The translations under genes and the position numbers were made by a program. This document shows, in pieces, positions 51,073 through 60,708 of a DNA stretch of 64,000 bases. Source of the stretch: AC-32 sp963755635 (GTDB taxonomy: Bacteria; Actinomycetota; Thermoleophilia; Gaiellales; Gaiellaceae); assembly GCA_963755635.1 (NCBI GenBank), contig CAVWKS010000036.1:124001-188000 (forward strand), read 5' to 3'. Numbering within the stretch: position 1 is the first letter of the stretch; the number at the start of each line of letters is the position of its first letter. Under the pieces are notes generated by a model, which did not search any database, had not been told where the DNA came from, and was given only the letters and a program-made list of their open reading frames with translations.

Positions 51073-52158
51073 CTAAGCGTCGCGCAGGAAGGACGGCACT
51101 TCGAGGACCTCGTCCGGAACCTCGAACCGCTCCGCGGGGACCTCGCGCTGGCCGCCGGACTCGGGCGCTTCCTCGGCCGGCTGCTCGGTGTGACGACGGC
51201 GGCGAATGCGCGCCGGGCCGAAGCCGGTGGCGATCACGGTCACGCGCACCTCGTCGGCAAGCGACTCGTCGATCACGGCACCGAAGATCACGTTCGCGTT
51301 CTGGTCGGCGGCAGAGGTGACGACCTCGGCGGCCTCGTTCACCTCGAAGAGACCGATGTCCGGGCCGCCGGTCACGTTCAGCAGGATCCCGGTCGCGCCC
51401 TCGATCGAAGACTCGAGCAGCGGCGACGAGACGGCCTGGCGGGCGGCGGCGGTCGCACGACCCTCTCCCGACGCGCTTCCGATTCCCATCAGCGCGGAGC
51501 CGGCCTCGTTCATGATCGTCCGCACGTCGGCGAAGTCGAGGTTGACGAGCCCGGGGATCGTGATCAGGTCGGTGATCCCCTGAACGCCCTGGCGCAGCAC
51601 GTCGTCCGCCATCTTGAAAGCGTCGACGATCGACGTCTGCTTCTCGACCACCTGCAGGAGCCGGTCGTTCTCGATCACGATCAGCGTGTCGACATGGTCC
51701 CGGAGCTCCTCGACGCCGAGTGAGGCAACTTCCGCGCGTCGGCGGCCCTCGAACACGAACGGCCGCGTGACGACGCCGACACAGAGCGCGCCGAGCTCCT
51801 GCGCCAGCTCCGCGACGACGGGCGCGGCGCCCGTGCCGGTCCCGCCCCCCTCGCCGGCGGTGACGAAGATCATGTCGGCGCCTTTCAGCGCCTCCTTCAG
51901 CTCGTCTCGGCTCTCGACGGCGGCTTCCCGTCCAATCGACGGGTCGGCGCCGGCGCCCAGCCCGCGCGTCACCGCGGAGCCAATCGGCATCTTCACATCC
52001 GCGTCGCACATCAGCAACGCCTGTGCGTCGGTGTTGATCGCGATGAACTCGACCCCCGCGAGACCCGCGTCGACCATCCGGTTGACGGCGTTCGAGCCGC
52101 CGCCGCCGACGCCGACGACCTTGATCAATGCGAGGTAGTTGCCTGTTTGGTCTCTCAT
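51073..52158 (-). CDS. ftsZ: Cell division protein FtsZ
   Basis: 361-residue tubulin-like GTPase that forms the Z ring. The tubulin signature GEGGGTGTGAAPV, the VGVGGGGSNAVNRM P-loop-like start, the T7 loop NLDFADVRTIM and the C-terminal peptide VPSFLRDA (partner docking) are all present. ATG at 52158 is chosen; a TTG lies 6 nt upstream. There is no ftsA in the cluster, as in actinobacteria, so another tether such as SepF is expected elsewhere. Last gene of the dcw run. Confidence 0.97.
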   Translation of the reverse strand: MRDQTGNYLALIKVVGVGGGGSNAVNRMVDAGLAGVEFIAINTDAQALLMCDADVKMPIGSAVTRGLGAGADPSIGREAAVESRDELKEALKGADMIFVTAGEGGGTGTGAAPVVAELAQELGALCVGVVTRPFVFEGRRRAEVASLGVEELRDHVDTLIVIENDRLLQVVEKQTSIVDAFKMADDVLRQGVQGITDLITIPGLVNLDFADVRTIMNEAGSALMGIGSASGEGRATAAARQAVSSPLLESSIEGATGILLNVTGGPDIGLFEVNEAAEVVTSAADQNANVIFGAVIDESLADEVRVTVIATGFGPARIRRRRHTEQPAEEAPESGGQREVPAERFEVPDEVLEVPSFLRDA

Positions 52159-52269
52159 CCTCAACCCATCTCCACCTGAAGCTCTACTGGAACGTTGGCG
52201 TTTCAGGCGGGGAGGGTACGCGTCGCGGAGGCGCCTGTCAACGCCGGTCGAAGCGCCAAACTCTAACGC

Positions 52270-53073
52270 TCAACCTGCGGGTTTAGAGTTGGCGCCGGCG
52301 ACGGGGCGGCCGGGAACGCTGACGTCCAGGTAGGCGTATCCCCCGCTCCGCAGGAGTTGCGGGACAATCTGCGCGGCGACGGCGAGCTTCAATCGGATCG
52401 CGCGCACGTCTCCCAGCCTGAGCTCCAGCCCGGAAGCCAGGACGAAGGTCAGGTCATGCTCGCGCAGACGCACGAAGAGGATGCGGCCGGGAAAATGCGC
52501 GCGCTGGGCCCGGGAGAGCGCCCGGACGGCACGGAGGGCATTTCCATCCGCGAGGGCCGCTCCGGGCTGGGGATCGGTGGACGCGCTCAGCCAGACTCGG
52601 GGCAGATCGCGGTGCGTTCCCAGCGGCGCGTGTGCGATCACGCGCGCGTCTGCAGAGACGAGCCACGCATCGGCTCCCCGTCGTGCGATCGCGACGGCCC
52701 GCTCGGGGCGGACGACGATCCGGAGCGTGTGCGGGAAAGCGCGGTCGTAATGAGCCGCCGAGACGTCCGTGAGAGGCGCCAGTGCCCGCTGCACCGCTGA
52801 TCCGCGCAGCGCGAGCAGGCTCGTGCCCTCGAGCGGCTCGAGCGCCGCGCGAACGTGTGCGGCGACGGAGGGCGGCGCTCCTTGGACCTCGATCCGCTGC
52901 AGGGCGAACATCGGGCTGAACCGCGCGACCGCATAGAGGCCGATCGCGGCCGCCACGATCGCGAAGCCGATCAGCAGCGACCGCCCGGACGGAAGCGCCC
53001 GCAAGATCGGCAGGCCGGAGCCTCCCGCGGGGAGAGGGACGACAGCGCTACGCGCTCGAGGGCGCTCGGGCAT
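52270..53073 (-). CDS. ftsQ: Cell division protein FtsQ
   Basis: 267 residues. A basic, disordered cytoplasmic tail is followed by one membrane helix (LLIGFAIVAAAIGLYAVARF), then an extracytoplasmic POTRA domain (LQRIEVQGAPPSVAAHVRAAL) and the FtsQ beta domain (FPHTLRIVVRPERAVAIAR). It organises the divisome at the membrane. Located between murB and ftsZ, the normal dcw order. Confidence 0.92.
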   Translation of the reverse strand: MPERPRARSAVVPLPAGGSGLPILRALPSGRSLLIGFAIVAAAIGLYAVARFSPMFALQRIEVQGAPPSVAAHVRAALEPLEGTSLLALRGSAVQRALAPLTDVSAAHYDRAFPHTLRIVVRPERAVAIARRGADAWLVSADARVIAHAPLGTHRDLPRVWLSASTDPQPGAALADGNALRAVRALSRAQRAHFPGRILFVRLREHDLTFVLASGLELRLGDVRAIRLKLAVAAQIVPQLLRSGGYAYLDVSVPGRPVAGANSKPAG

Positions 53074-53104
53074 GCCCTCGGTTTCGCCGTGCCGGCCTGC
53101 GCTC

Positions 53105-53986
53105 CTACCGCAAGGGCGGCAGCTCGAGGGGGCCGAGGAACTCCACCTCGTGCTCGAGCTCGACCCCGAACTGCTCGAGCGCGCGCCGCCTCGCCTCGGC
53201 CATCAGGGCGATCGCATCCGCGGAGCGGGCCTCGCCGGCGTTCTCGATGAAGTTCGCGTGCCGCGGCGAGATCTGCGCGCCGCCGATCCGATGGCCCTTC
53301 AGCCCGCACGCTTCCAGCATCCGCCCGGCGCTGAGCTCGTGCTCGGGGTTCTTGAAGACGCTCCCGAAGGTGCGCTTGTTCGTCGGCTGAGCCGCCTTCC
53401 GGAGCGCCTGTAGCTCCACGACCTTCGCCTTGATCTCCTCCTCCGGCCGCGGCTCGAGCCGGAACTCGGCGCGCGCGACAACCTGCCCGTGGCGAAGGCC
53501 CGAGTGCCGGTAGCTCAGGCCGAGCTCCTCCGGCCCGAGCCAGCGCGCGCCGTGCCCGTCGACCACGAGCGCCCGCTCGAGGACCGCCGCCCAATCGCTT
53601 CCATAGGCGCCGGCGTTCATCCAGACGCCGCCGCCGACGGTGCCCGGGATCGCGCAGGCGAACTCGAAGCCGCCGAGGCCGGCCGCCCGGGCTCGATGGA
53701 GACAGACCGCGTTCGCGGCGCCGCCGCCGGCGACCAGCCGCTCGCCGTCGATCTCGGCCCCGGCCAGCTCGCCGGCGAGCTTGAGCACCAGCCCGTCGAA
53801 TCCTTCGTCGGCCACGAGCAAGTTCGAGCCGAGGCCGATCGTCGCGATGGCAAGTTGCCGCTCCCGCGCCCAGGCGAGCGCCTCCTCGAGCTCCTGGACG
53901 GTCGCGGGTCGCGCGAAGGCCGTCGCCGGCCCGCCCGTCCCGATCGTCGTGAAGCGCGAGAGGGCGACTTCCTCCTCGACGTTCAA
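53105..53986 (-). CDS. murB: UDP-N-acetylenolpyruvoylglucosamine reductase
   Basis: FAD enzyme that reduces UDP-GlcNAc-enolpyruvate to UDP-MurNAc. FAD-binding GLGSNLLVADEGFDG, the substrate loop CAIPGTVGGGVWMNAGAYG and the proton-donor Ser in FGSVFKNP are present; length 293 is typical of type II MurB. The open frame extends upstream into murC, but TTG at 53986 forms a TTGA overlap with the murC stop and starts at the family N-terminus. Confidence 0.95.
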   Translation of the reverse strand: MNVEEEVALSRFTTIGTGGPATAFARPATVQELEEALAWARERQLAIATIGLGSNLLVADEGFDGLVLKLAGELAGAEIDGERLVAGGGAANAVCLHRARAAGLGGFEFACAIPGTVGGGVWMNAGAYGSDWAAVLERALVVDGHGARWLGPEELGLSYRHSGLRHGQVVARAEFRLEPRPEEEIKAKVVELQALRKAAQPTNKRTFGSVFKNPEHELSAGRMLEACGLKGHRIGGAQISPRHANFIENAGEARSADAIALMAEARRRALEQFGVELEHEVEFLGPLELPPLR

Positions 53987-55188
53987 CCGAGAGCCTCGAG
54001 GATCAGCGCCGCGGCGCGGTTGACGTCCCCGGCACCAATCGTCAGCACGAGGTCGCCCGGGCGTGCGCGACGCGCGACGAAGCGCGCCCCGTCCTCGAGC
54101 CGCGGCGTCCACGCGACCGCCATCCCCGGCCGCTCGCTCGCGAGCGCATCCACCACGAGCTTTCCGCCGACGCCTGGCTGCGGCGACTCGCGCGCCGCGT
54201 AGACGTCGCTGACCGCTACGACGTCGGCGGACGCGAGCGCATCTGCCAGCTCGGTCGCCGTGTGGCGCGTCCGCGAGTACAGGTGCGGCTGGAAGAGGAC
54301 GAGCACGCGGCCGCCGTCCGCCACAGCGCGCGCGGCTTCGAGCGTCGCCGCCACCTTCGTCGGGTTGTGTCCGTAGTCGTCGAAGACCCGCACGCCCGCC
54401 GCCTCGCCGCGCGGCTCGAACCGCCGCCCGACGCCGCGGAACTCCGGGAGCACGCGTTCAGCCTCCGAGCGCTCCACTCCGGCCAGCTCGAGCGCCGCCA
54501 GCGCGACCGCGGCGTTCCGGCGGTTGTGCTCGCCGGGAACCGCCAGCTCGAGCGTGACCGGCTCGAGCTCCTCACCGCGCACGACGCCCGGGACCTCGGC
54601 CAGCCAGCCCTCGAACAGCTCGCGCAGCTCGTCCTCGGAGGCGAAGGTCGCGTGGTGGTCGAGCTCGACGTTGGTGACCGCGGCGATCTGCGGGCGCAGG
54701 AGCTCGAGCGAGCGGTCGGACTCGTCCCCCTCGGCCACGAGCCAGCCCTCCCCGCTCCGCGCGTTGCCGCCGAGCTGCGGGACCTCACCGCCGATCAGGA
54801 ACGCCGGGTCGAGGCCGAGCCGGTCGAGGCAGAACGCGATCATCGCCGAGGTCGTCGTCTTGCCGTGCGCGCCGGCAACGACGATCGCCGAGCGGCGCTC
54901 GACGAGCTCCGCGAGCAACTCGCCGCGCTTCCGTGTCTCGCGGCCGGCGATCTCCGGGTTGTCCGGCGCGATCGCGCTCGAGACGATCACCTCGGCGCCG
55001 TCGGGCACGTTCGCGGCGTCGTGGCCGATCACGACCGGGATGCCCGCCGCCTCGAGCCGCTCGACGTAGGACGAGGGCGAACGGTCCGAACCGCCGACCT
55101 CCGCGCCCCACTCCTTGGCCACCAGCGCGAGCGCACTCATCCCGGCGCCGCCGATCCCGACGAACCAGAGGCGCCTACCCTCGAGCAA
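53983..55188 (-). CDS. murC: UDP-N-acetylmuramate-L-alanine ligase
   Basis: Adds L-Ala to UDP-MurNAc with ATP. It has the Rossmann start FVGIGGAGMSALA, P-loop GAHGKTTTSAMIA, the central-domain NVELDHHATF and the C-terminal VFDDYGHNPTKVAATL. 401 residues, on the short side for MurC. TTG start overlaps the murG stop by 14 nt. Confidence 0.96.
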   Translation of the reverse strand: MLEGRRLWFVGIGGAGMSALALVAKEWGAEVGGSDRSPSSYVERLEAAGIPVVIGHDAANVPDGAEVIVSSAIAPDNPEIAGRETRKRGELLAELVERRSAIVVAGAHGKTTTSAMIAFCLDRLGLDPAFLIGGEVPQLGGNARSGEGWLVAEGDESDRSLELLRPQIAAVTNVELDHHATFASEDELRELFEGWLAEVPGVVRGEELEPVTLELAVPGEHNRRNAAVALAALELAGVERSEAERVLPEFRGVGRRFEPRGEAAGVRVFDDYGHNPTKVAATLEAARAVADGGRVLVLFQPHLYSRTRHTATELADALASADVVAVSDVYAARESPQPGVGGKLVVDALASERPGMAVAWTPRLEDGARFVARRARPGDLVLTIGAGDVNRAAALILEALG

Positions 55189-56245
55189 GCGCGATCAGCT
55201 CCTCGGCAATCCGCTCCGCCGCATCCGGCCGCGCGACGCGCCGCATCGCCTCGCCCATCTGCTCGAGCCGCCGCGGGTCGTCGAGCAGGGAGCGCACGAT
55301 CTCCGGCACCCGTCCGAGCTCGGTCTCGGGCACGAGGATCGCGCCCCCGGCCGCCTGGAAGAAGCGCGCGTTCTTCGTCTGGTGGTCGGCGGTCGCGAAC
55401 GGGTACGGGACGAGCACCGCCGGCAGGCCGGCGGCGGCGAGCTCCCAGACCGTCGAGCCGCTCCGCATCAGCGCGAGGTCGGACGCGCCGTACGCCGCGC
55501 CGAGGCCGTCGAGCAGCGGCACGAGCACGTAATCGGGCCGCGTGACGCGCCCGCGCAAATCGTCATAGTCGCGCTCCCCGGAGACGTGCAGCACCGCCGG
55601 CCCCGCCGCGCCGAACGTCTCGACCGCGAACTCGTTCAGCGCGCGAGCGCCTGCCCGCGCGCCGGCGACGAGCAGCACCGGCCCCTCCGCGGGCAGGCCG
55701 AGCTGCGCCCGCGCCTCCGCCCGCGGCACCGGCCGGGCGGTCGCCGGCAGCGGCCGGCCGACCACCTCGTACTTCGGCGGCCGGCGGCCGGGGATCGGGA
55801 ACGAGAGGAAGACGCGCTTCGCGAACGGAGCCGCGAGCCGGTTCGCCAGACCGAGGTGAGCGTCCGCCTCCGTCAAGGCGGTCGGGATCCGGCGCCGCGC
55901 CGCGGCGAGCACCATCGGCCCCGCGACGTAACTGCCCGCGCCCAGCACGACGTCCGGCCGCCGCCGCGCGAGGATCCGGTCGCAGGCGGCCGGCGCGGCG
56001 AGCGAGTGAAGCGCCGCCCGCGCCTGCGCGACCCCCGGCTGCCGCGGTAGCCCGCTCACGCGGAAGGTGTCGAGCTCGTAGCCGGCCTCAGGAACCAGTC
56101 GCGCCTCGGCGCGACCCGGCGACCCGGCGAACGTCACCCGTGCTCCGCGCGCGACGAGCGCCTCCGCCACTGCGAGCGCGGGCAGCACGTGGCCGGCCGT
56201 CCCCCCGGCTGCGATCAGGCACGCTGGCGCTTCGTGCTTCGGCAT
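55175..56245 (-). CDS. murG: UDP-GlcNAc transferase MurG (lipid II synthesis)
   Basis: 356-residue GT28 enzyme that adds GlcNAc to lipid I on the inner membrane face. AAGGTAGHVLPALAVAEAL and the donor-site MRSGSTVWELAAAGLPAVLVPYP are good matches. Two normally well-kept motifs differ: HEQN-x-x-x-GLAN reads TEADAHLGLAN, and GGSxGA reads AGARAGA. The protein is in the dcw position with coupled neighbours, so it is likely functional. ATG at 56245 lies inside the ftsW reading frame end. Confidence 0.93.
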   Translation of the reverse strand: MPKHEAPACLIAAGGTAGHVLPALAVAEALVARGARVTFAGSPGRAEARLVPEAGYELDTFRVSGLPRQPGVAQARAALHSLAAPAACDRILARRRPDVVLGAGSYVAGPMVLAAARRRIPTALTEADAHLGLANRLAAPFAKRVFLSFPIPGRRPPKYEVVGRPLPATARPVPRAEARAQLGLPAEGPVLLVAGARAGARALNEFAVETFGAAGPAVLHVSGERDYDDLRGRVTRPDYVLVPLLDGLGAAYGASDLALMRSGSTVWELAAAGLPAVLVPYPFATADHQTKNARFFQAAGGAILVPETELGRVPEIVRSLLDDPRRLEQMGEAMRRVARPDAAERIAEELIALARG

Positions 56246-57323
56246 TGCCCGCGATGTTAAGGAGGATCCCGACGGAGACGAGCGCGACCACGAGGCTCGA
56301 GCCGCCGTACGAGACGAACGGGAGCGGGATTCCGGTCAGCGGCGCAAGCCCCATCACGGCCGCCAGGTTGATCGCCGCCTGGCCGCAGACGAGCACGGTC
56401 AGCCCTGCCGCGAGCCGCTTCCCGAACGGGTCCTTGCAGCGCAGCGCGATCCGCAGGCCGAAGTACGCGAACACCGCGTAGGCGGCGATCACCGCGGTCG
56501 CGCCGACGAGCCCGAGCTCCTCGCCGATGATCGCGAAGATCATGTCGGTGTGCGCCTCGGGCAGGAAGTTCGCCTTCTCGACGCTCTGGCCGAGGCCGCG
56601 CCCGAAGATCCCGCCGGAACCGAGGCCGATCATCGCCTGCACCGTCTGGTAACCCGCGCCCTGGGCGTCGTGCCACGGGTTGATGAAGCTGAAGAGGCGC
56701 GCGCGGCGATACGGCTCGAACCAGACCGCGAGCAGGCTGAGGAAGCCGGCGATCCCGAGCCCGGCGCCGAGCGTGCGCGCCGGCGTCCCGGCGACGAGCA
56801 GCATCCCGGCAAGCATCAGCATGATCGTGATCGCGGTCCCGAGGTCGGGCTCGGCGAGGACGAGCAGGCAGAAGACCCCGGCGACCATCCCGATGGGCTT
56901 CCAGAGCTCGCCGAGGCGCGTCGGCGGCCGGTGCCTCGTCAGGTACGAGGCGGCCCAGACGGCCAGCGCGAGCTTGGCCAGCTCGGACGGCTGGAAGACC
57001 GCGGGCCCGAAGGTCAGCCAGCGGCGCGCGCCGTTGACGGCCTGGCCGAGGACGAGCACGGCGAGCAGCAGCCCGAGGCTCGTCAGGATCAGCGGCGGAG
57101 CGAGGCGGCGCAGGATGCGGTAGTCGATCCGCGAGACCGCGACCATCAGGACGAGGCCGAGCAGCGCGTAGATCGCCTGGCGCTTGAGGTAATACGCGGG
57201 GTCGCCGTTCGCGAGCGCGGCGGAGGCCGAGGTCGCGCTGTAGACCATCACGAGACCGAACGCGACCAGCGCCAGCGTGACCAGCGCCAGGATGCTGGCC
57301 TCCATCGGTTGTGCCCGCTTCAC
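56088..57323 (-). CDS. ftsW: SEDS peptidoglycan polymerase FtsW
   Basis: Up to 411 residues with about ten membrane helices. SEDS motifs: YYLKRQAIYALLG, FQPSELAKLALAVW, EPDLGTAITI, NPWHDAQGAGYQTVQAMIGLGSGG, HTDMIFAIIGEELGLVGA and PFVSYGGSSLV. It polymerises glycan strands at the septum with its cognate PBP. GTG at 57323 overlaps the murD stop (GTGA). The frame runs 158 nt into murG, giving an Arg-rich tail of about 50 residues; a missed stop or an indel near 56240 is possible. Confidence 0.93.
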   Translation of the reverse strand: MKRAQPMEASILALVTLALVAFGLVMVYSATSASAALANGDPAYYLKRQAIYALLGLVLMVAVSRIDYRILRRLAPPLILTSLGLLLAVLVLGQAVNGARRWLTFGPAVFQPSELAKLALAVWAASYLTRHRPPTRLGELWKPIGMVAGVFCLLVLAEPDLGTAITIMLMLAGMLLVAGTPARTLGAGLGIAGFLSLLAVWFEPYRRARLFSFINPWHDAQGAGYQTVQAMIGLGSGGIFGRGLGQSVEKANFLPEAHTDMIFAIIGEELGLVGATAVIAAYAVFAYFGLRIALRCKDPFGKRLAAGLTVLVCGQAAINLAAVMGLAPLTGIPLPFVSYGGSSLVVALVSVGILLNIAGNAEARSASVPDRSRGDGRPRAARARSGGGARRARSTGDVRRVAGSRRGATGS

Positions 57324-58456
57324 GCGGACAGGTTCTGCACCAGCCTCCTGAATTCCTCGCCGCGCTCTTCGAAGTCCCGGAACTGGTCGTAGCTCGCGCA
57401 CGCCGGCGAGAGCAGGACGACGTCGCCGGGCTCGGGGTCGATCGCGGCGAGCGCGCTCGCGAGGTCGCCGTTCCTTTGGGCCTGCGGGATCGCGGCCGCC
57501 AGCTCGTCCGCGGTCTCGCCGATCAGGTGGACGCTCTTGACGTTGGGCCCGATGGCAGCGGCGAGCGGCGCGAAGTCCTCGCCCTTGCGCGAGCCGCCGA
57601 GGATCAGGTGCACCGGTTCGTCCTCGTAGGCGGCGAGGGCGCGGAGGGCGGCGGCGACATTGGTCGCCTTCGAGTCGTTCACGTAGCTGACCCCGTTCAG
57701 CTCGCGCACGGGCTCGAGCCGGTGCGGGACGCCGGGAAAGGTTCGGAGCGCTTCGGCGATCTGCTCGTCGGGGATTCCGGCAGCCCGTGCTGCCGCGGTC
57801 GCCGCCGCGGCGTTCTCACGGTTGTGCGCGCCGCGGATCAGCGGCTCGGCCGGGAGCTCGTCGTCGACGGAGAACTCGATCCCGTCGAGCCCGAGCCCGC
57901 GCGGGACGATCTTCGTCCCGGCCCGCTCGAAGATGCGCAGCTTCGCGTCACGGTAGGCCTCGAACGAGCCATGCCGGTCGAGGTGGTCCGGCTCGAGGTT
58001 CAGCAGGACCGCGACCTCACACGCGAGCTCGTGAACGTCCTCGAGCTGGAAGCTCGACAGCTCGCAAACGACCCGCGCGCCCGGCTCGATCTGGCCGTCG
58101 AGCTCGGTCAGCGCGCGGCCCACGTTGCCCGCCACCGGCACTCGCAGCATCGCGCCGAGCAGCTCGCAGGTGGTCGTCTTGCCGTTCGTCCCGGTCACGC
58201 CGACGAGCCGCGGCCGCAGCAGGCGGTAGCCGAGCTCGACCTCGCTCCAGACCGGGACGCCCCGCCTCTCCGCCTCGGCCACGAGCGGCGCCTCGCGCGG
58301 CACGCCCGGGCTTTTGACGAGCACGTCTACGCCGTCGAGCAGGCCGAGCTCGGAGTCGTTGCCGAGCTCGCGGTCGGCCGCGAACACGTCCACCCTGCGC
58401 CGCGCGAGCGCGGCCACCGCCGCCTTCCCGGAACGAGCGAGGCCGAGCACGACCAC
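57320..58456 (-). CDS. murD: UDP-N-acetylmuramoyl-L-alanine-D-glutamate ligase
   Basis: Adds D-Glu to the muramyl-Ala precursor. It has the N-terminal VVVLGLARSGKAA, P-loop GVTGTNGKTTTCEL, NLEPDHLDRHG and YVNDSKATN. About 378 residues from GTG 58456, which places the family start correctly. CTG at 58477, overlapping the mraY stop as CTGA, is an alternative start. Shorter than the enterobacterial enzyme mainly in surface loops. Confidence 0.94.
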   Translation of the reverse strand: MVVLGLARSGKAAVAALARRRVDVFAADRELGNDSELGLLDGVDVLVKSPGVPREAPLVAEAERRGVPVWSEVELGYRLLRPRLVGVTGTNGKTTTCELLGAMLRVPVAGNVGRALTELDGQIEPGARVVCELSSFQLEDVHELACEVAVLLNLEPDHLDRHGSFEAYRDAKLRIFERAGTKIVPRGLGLDGIEFSVDDELPAEPLIRGAHNRENAAAATAAARAAGIPDEQIAEALRTFPGVPHRLEPVRELNGVSYVNDSKATNVAAALRALAAYEDEPVHLILGGSRKGEDFAPLAAAIGPNVKSVHLIGETADELAAAIPQAQRNGDLASALAAIDPEPGDVVLLSPACASYDQFRDFEERGEEFRRLVQNLSA

Positions 58457-58473
58457 CCGCTGCGGCAGCTCGC

Positions 58474-59481
58474 TCAGCGGAAACCGGTGAAGTAGCGGTA
58501 GTACAGCGCGAACGCGGCGGCGCAGAGGATCCCGGTCACGATCCAGAAGCGCACCATGATCTTCGTGTCCGACCACGCCTTCATCTCGAAGTGGTGGTGG
58601 ATCGGCGTCATCAGGAACGGTCGCCGCCCTCCTAAGTACTTGAAGCAGAAGACCTGGATGATCACGGAGATCGCCTCGATCGCGAAGATCCCGCCGATCA
58701 GCAGAAGCAGGAAGATCGTCTGCGTGAAGATCGCGAAGGCCGCCAAAGCGCCGCCGATCGCCATTGCGCCGGTGTCGCCCATGAACACCTCCGCCGGAAA
58801 CGCGTTGTACCAGAGGAAGCCGACCGTGGCCGCGATCAGCGCAGCGCCGACGATCGCGAGGTCGAGCTTCGTCTCGAAGCGGTGGCCGGGCCGGCCCGAG
58901 CGGATCCAGGCGATCACGTTCATCGCGGCGAAGGTGAAGAGCGCGATGATCCCGGTTCCCGCCGCGAGGCCGTCCACGCCGTCGGCCAGGTTGACGCCGT
59001 TCGCCGCGCCCGCGATCACGAGGAACAGCAGCCCGTACCACGCGTAGGAGAGCTCGAGGTGACCGATCCCGGGGATGTAGACGTTGGTCGGCAGGTGCTG
59101 ATGGCGTGCCGCGATCCCGACGCCCACAGTGGTCGCGCCGAGCAGCGCGAGCTTCCAGCGCCCGTTGAGCCCCAGCGAGCGCTTGTGCGTCAGCTTGATG
59201 AAGTCGTCGAGGAAGCCGATCGCCCCGCAGGCGAGCGTGACGAAGAGCACCGTCAGCGCAGGCACCGTGTACTTGCTCGCGGCGAGGAAGCCGATCGACG
59301 CCGCCATCAGGATCAGCAGCCCTCCGAGCACCGGCGTTCCCTGCTTCTGGACGTGCCGCTCGGACAGCTCCTCGCGGATGTGCTGGCCGAACTCGTGGCG
59401 CTGCAGGAACTTGATGAAGCGCGGCCCGAGCAGGATCGACAGCACGAGCGCGATCACGCCCGCGATCAGGACGCGGATCAA
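58474..59481 (-). CDS. mraY: Phospho-MurNAc-pentapeptide translocase MraY
   Basis: 335 residues, about ten membrane helices. It transfers phospho-MurNAc-pentapeptide to undecaprenyl phosphate, forming lipid I. The catalytic Asp pair FLDDFIKLTHKRS, NGVNLADGVDGLAAG, the FMGDTGAMAIGGALA Asp and the HHHFE loop are all intact. TTG at 59481 makes a TTGA overlap with the murF stop; longer in-frame codons upstream lie within murF. Confidence 0.96.
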   Translation of the reverse strand: MIRVLIAGVIALVLSILLGPRFIKFLQRHEFGQHIREELSERHVQKQGTPVLGGLLILMAASIGFLAASKYTVPALTVLFVTLACGAIGFLDDFIKLTHKRSLGLNGRWKLALLGATTVGVGIAARHQHLPTNVYIPGIGHLELSYAWYGLLFLVIAGAANGVNLADGVDGLAAGTGIIALFTFAAMNVIAWIRSGRPGHRFETKLDLAIVGAALIAATVGFLWYNAFPAEVFMGDTGAMAIGGALAAFAIFTQTIFLLLLIGGIFAIEAISVIIQVFCFKYLGGRRPFLMTPIHHHFEMKAWSDTKIMVRFWIVTGILCAAAFALYYRYFTGFR

Positions 59482-60708
59482 GCTCGCACCGCCGCGAGGG
59501 CCTCGGCGACGAGCTCGAGCCCGACGGCCCGCGAGGCCTTCACGAGGACGCAGTCGCCCGGCTCGACGACCTCCTCGGCGGCCGCCACCGCCGAGCTCGC
59601 ATCCGGGCACCAGCGCGTGACGGGAACGCCGACGGCGCCGTCCAGGTAGCCGCGGGAAAGCTCGCCGACGGCGACGAGCGCTTCGATGCCGTTGTGGGCG
59701 GCCGCCTCGCCGATCTCACGATGGAACGCGGGCGCGCCTGGACCGAGCTCCGCCATGTCTCCCAGGATCGCGACCCGCCGCCGCGAGCCGGCGCGCTCGG
59801 CGACGTAGGCAAGCGCGGCGCGCATCGAGACGGGGTTCGCGTTGTAGGCGTCGTTGATCAGCAGGCCACCTCCGGGAAGCGGCGACTCCTCGCCGCGCCA
59901 TCTCGAGAGGTCGACGTCCACGCGCTCGGGCCTGGGAAGAGTCGAGCGCGTCGAGCGCCGCGAGCGCAGCCTCGGCGTTGGCCGACTGATGACGCGCGGT
60001 GAAGTTGAAGCTGACGCCGCCGACGACGGTGCGGTCGCCGTCTCGCCGGCCGTCGGGCTCGCTCAGGCGCACGATCTCGATGTCGTCGCGCTCGACGGGA
60101 AACTCCTGCGGCACGATCGCGGTGCCGCCGGGCGGGAGCGCTGCGACGAGCTCGCCCTTCGCCCGCAGCACGCCTTCGAGCGAGCCGACGAGCTCCAGGT
60201 GCGCGGGGCCGACGTTCGTGATCACGCCGATCTCCGGCCGCGCGATCCGGCAGAGGTCGGCGATCTGGCCGAAGCCGCGCATCGCCAGCTCGAGGATGCA
60301 GACCTCGGTGTCGGGCTCGAGCCGGCAGAGCGTCAGCGGCACGCCGATCTCGTTGTTGTAGCTCGCCTCCGCGGCAACGGTCCTCGCAGACGGCGCGCAG
60401 AGCGCGGCGAGGATGTCCTTCGTCGAGGTCTTGCCGGTCGAGCCGGTGATGCCGACGACGCGGGCGCTCGAGCGGTCCCGAACCGCGGCGCCGAGCACGG
60501 CCATCGCCTCGAAAGGCTTCTCGGGGACGAGCGTCGCCGCTGCGCCCTGGGCGAGCGCTTCCGCGAGGAAGTCGACCCCGCGGCCGAGAGCGACGAACAG
60601 ATCACCCGGCTCCACCTTGCGCGAGTCGACCTTGACGCCGGTGATCTCGTCCGCCCGCGCCTCGAGCTCGCCGAGCGGCGGCAGCTCGTCCAGCCGCAGC
60701 GCGATCAC
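59478..60708 (-). CDS. murF: UDP-MurNAc-tripeptide-D-Ala-D-Ala ligase (frameshifted)
   Basis: Adds D-Ala-D-Ala to complete the pentapeptide. GITGSTGKTSTKDILAAL is the P-loop, with EIGVPLTLCRL, TNVGPAHLELVGS and, after the break, LLINDAYNANPVSMRAAL. One extra base near 59942 shifts the frame after ALDALD; deleting it restores LPRPERVDVDLSRW and a 409-residue protein. GTG at 60708 overlaps the murE stop as GTGA. The indel is probably a sequence error, since the gene is essential. Confidence 0.9.
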
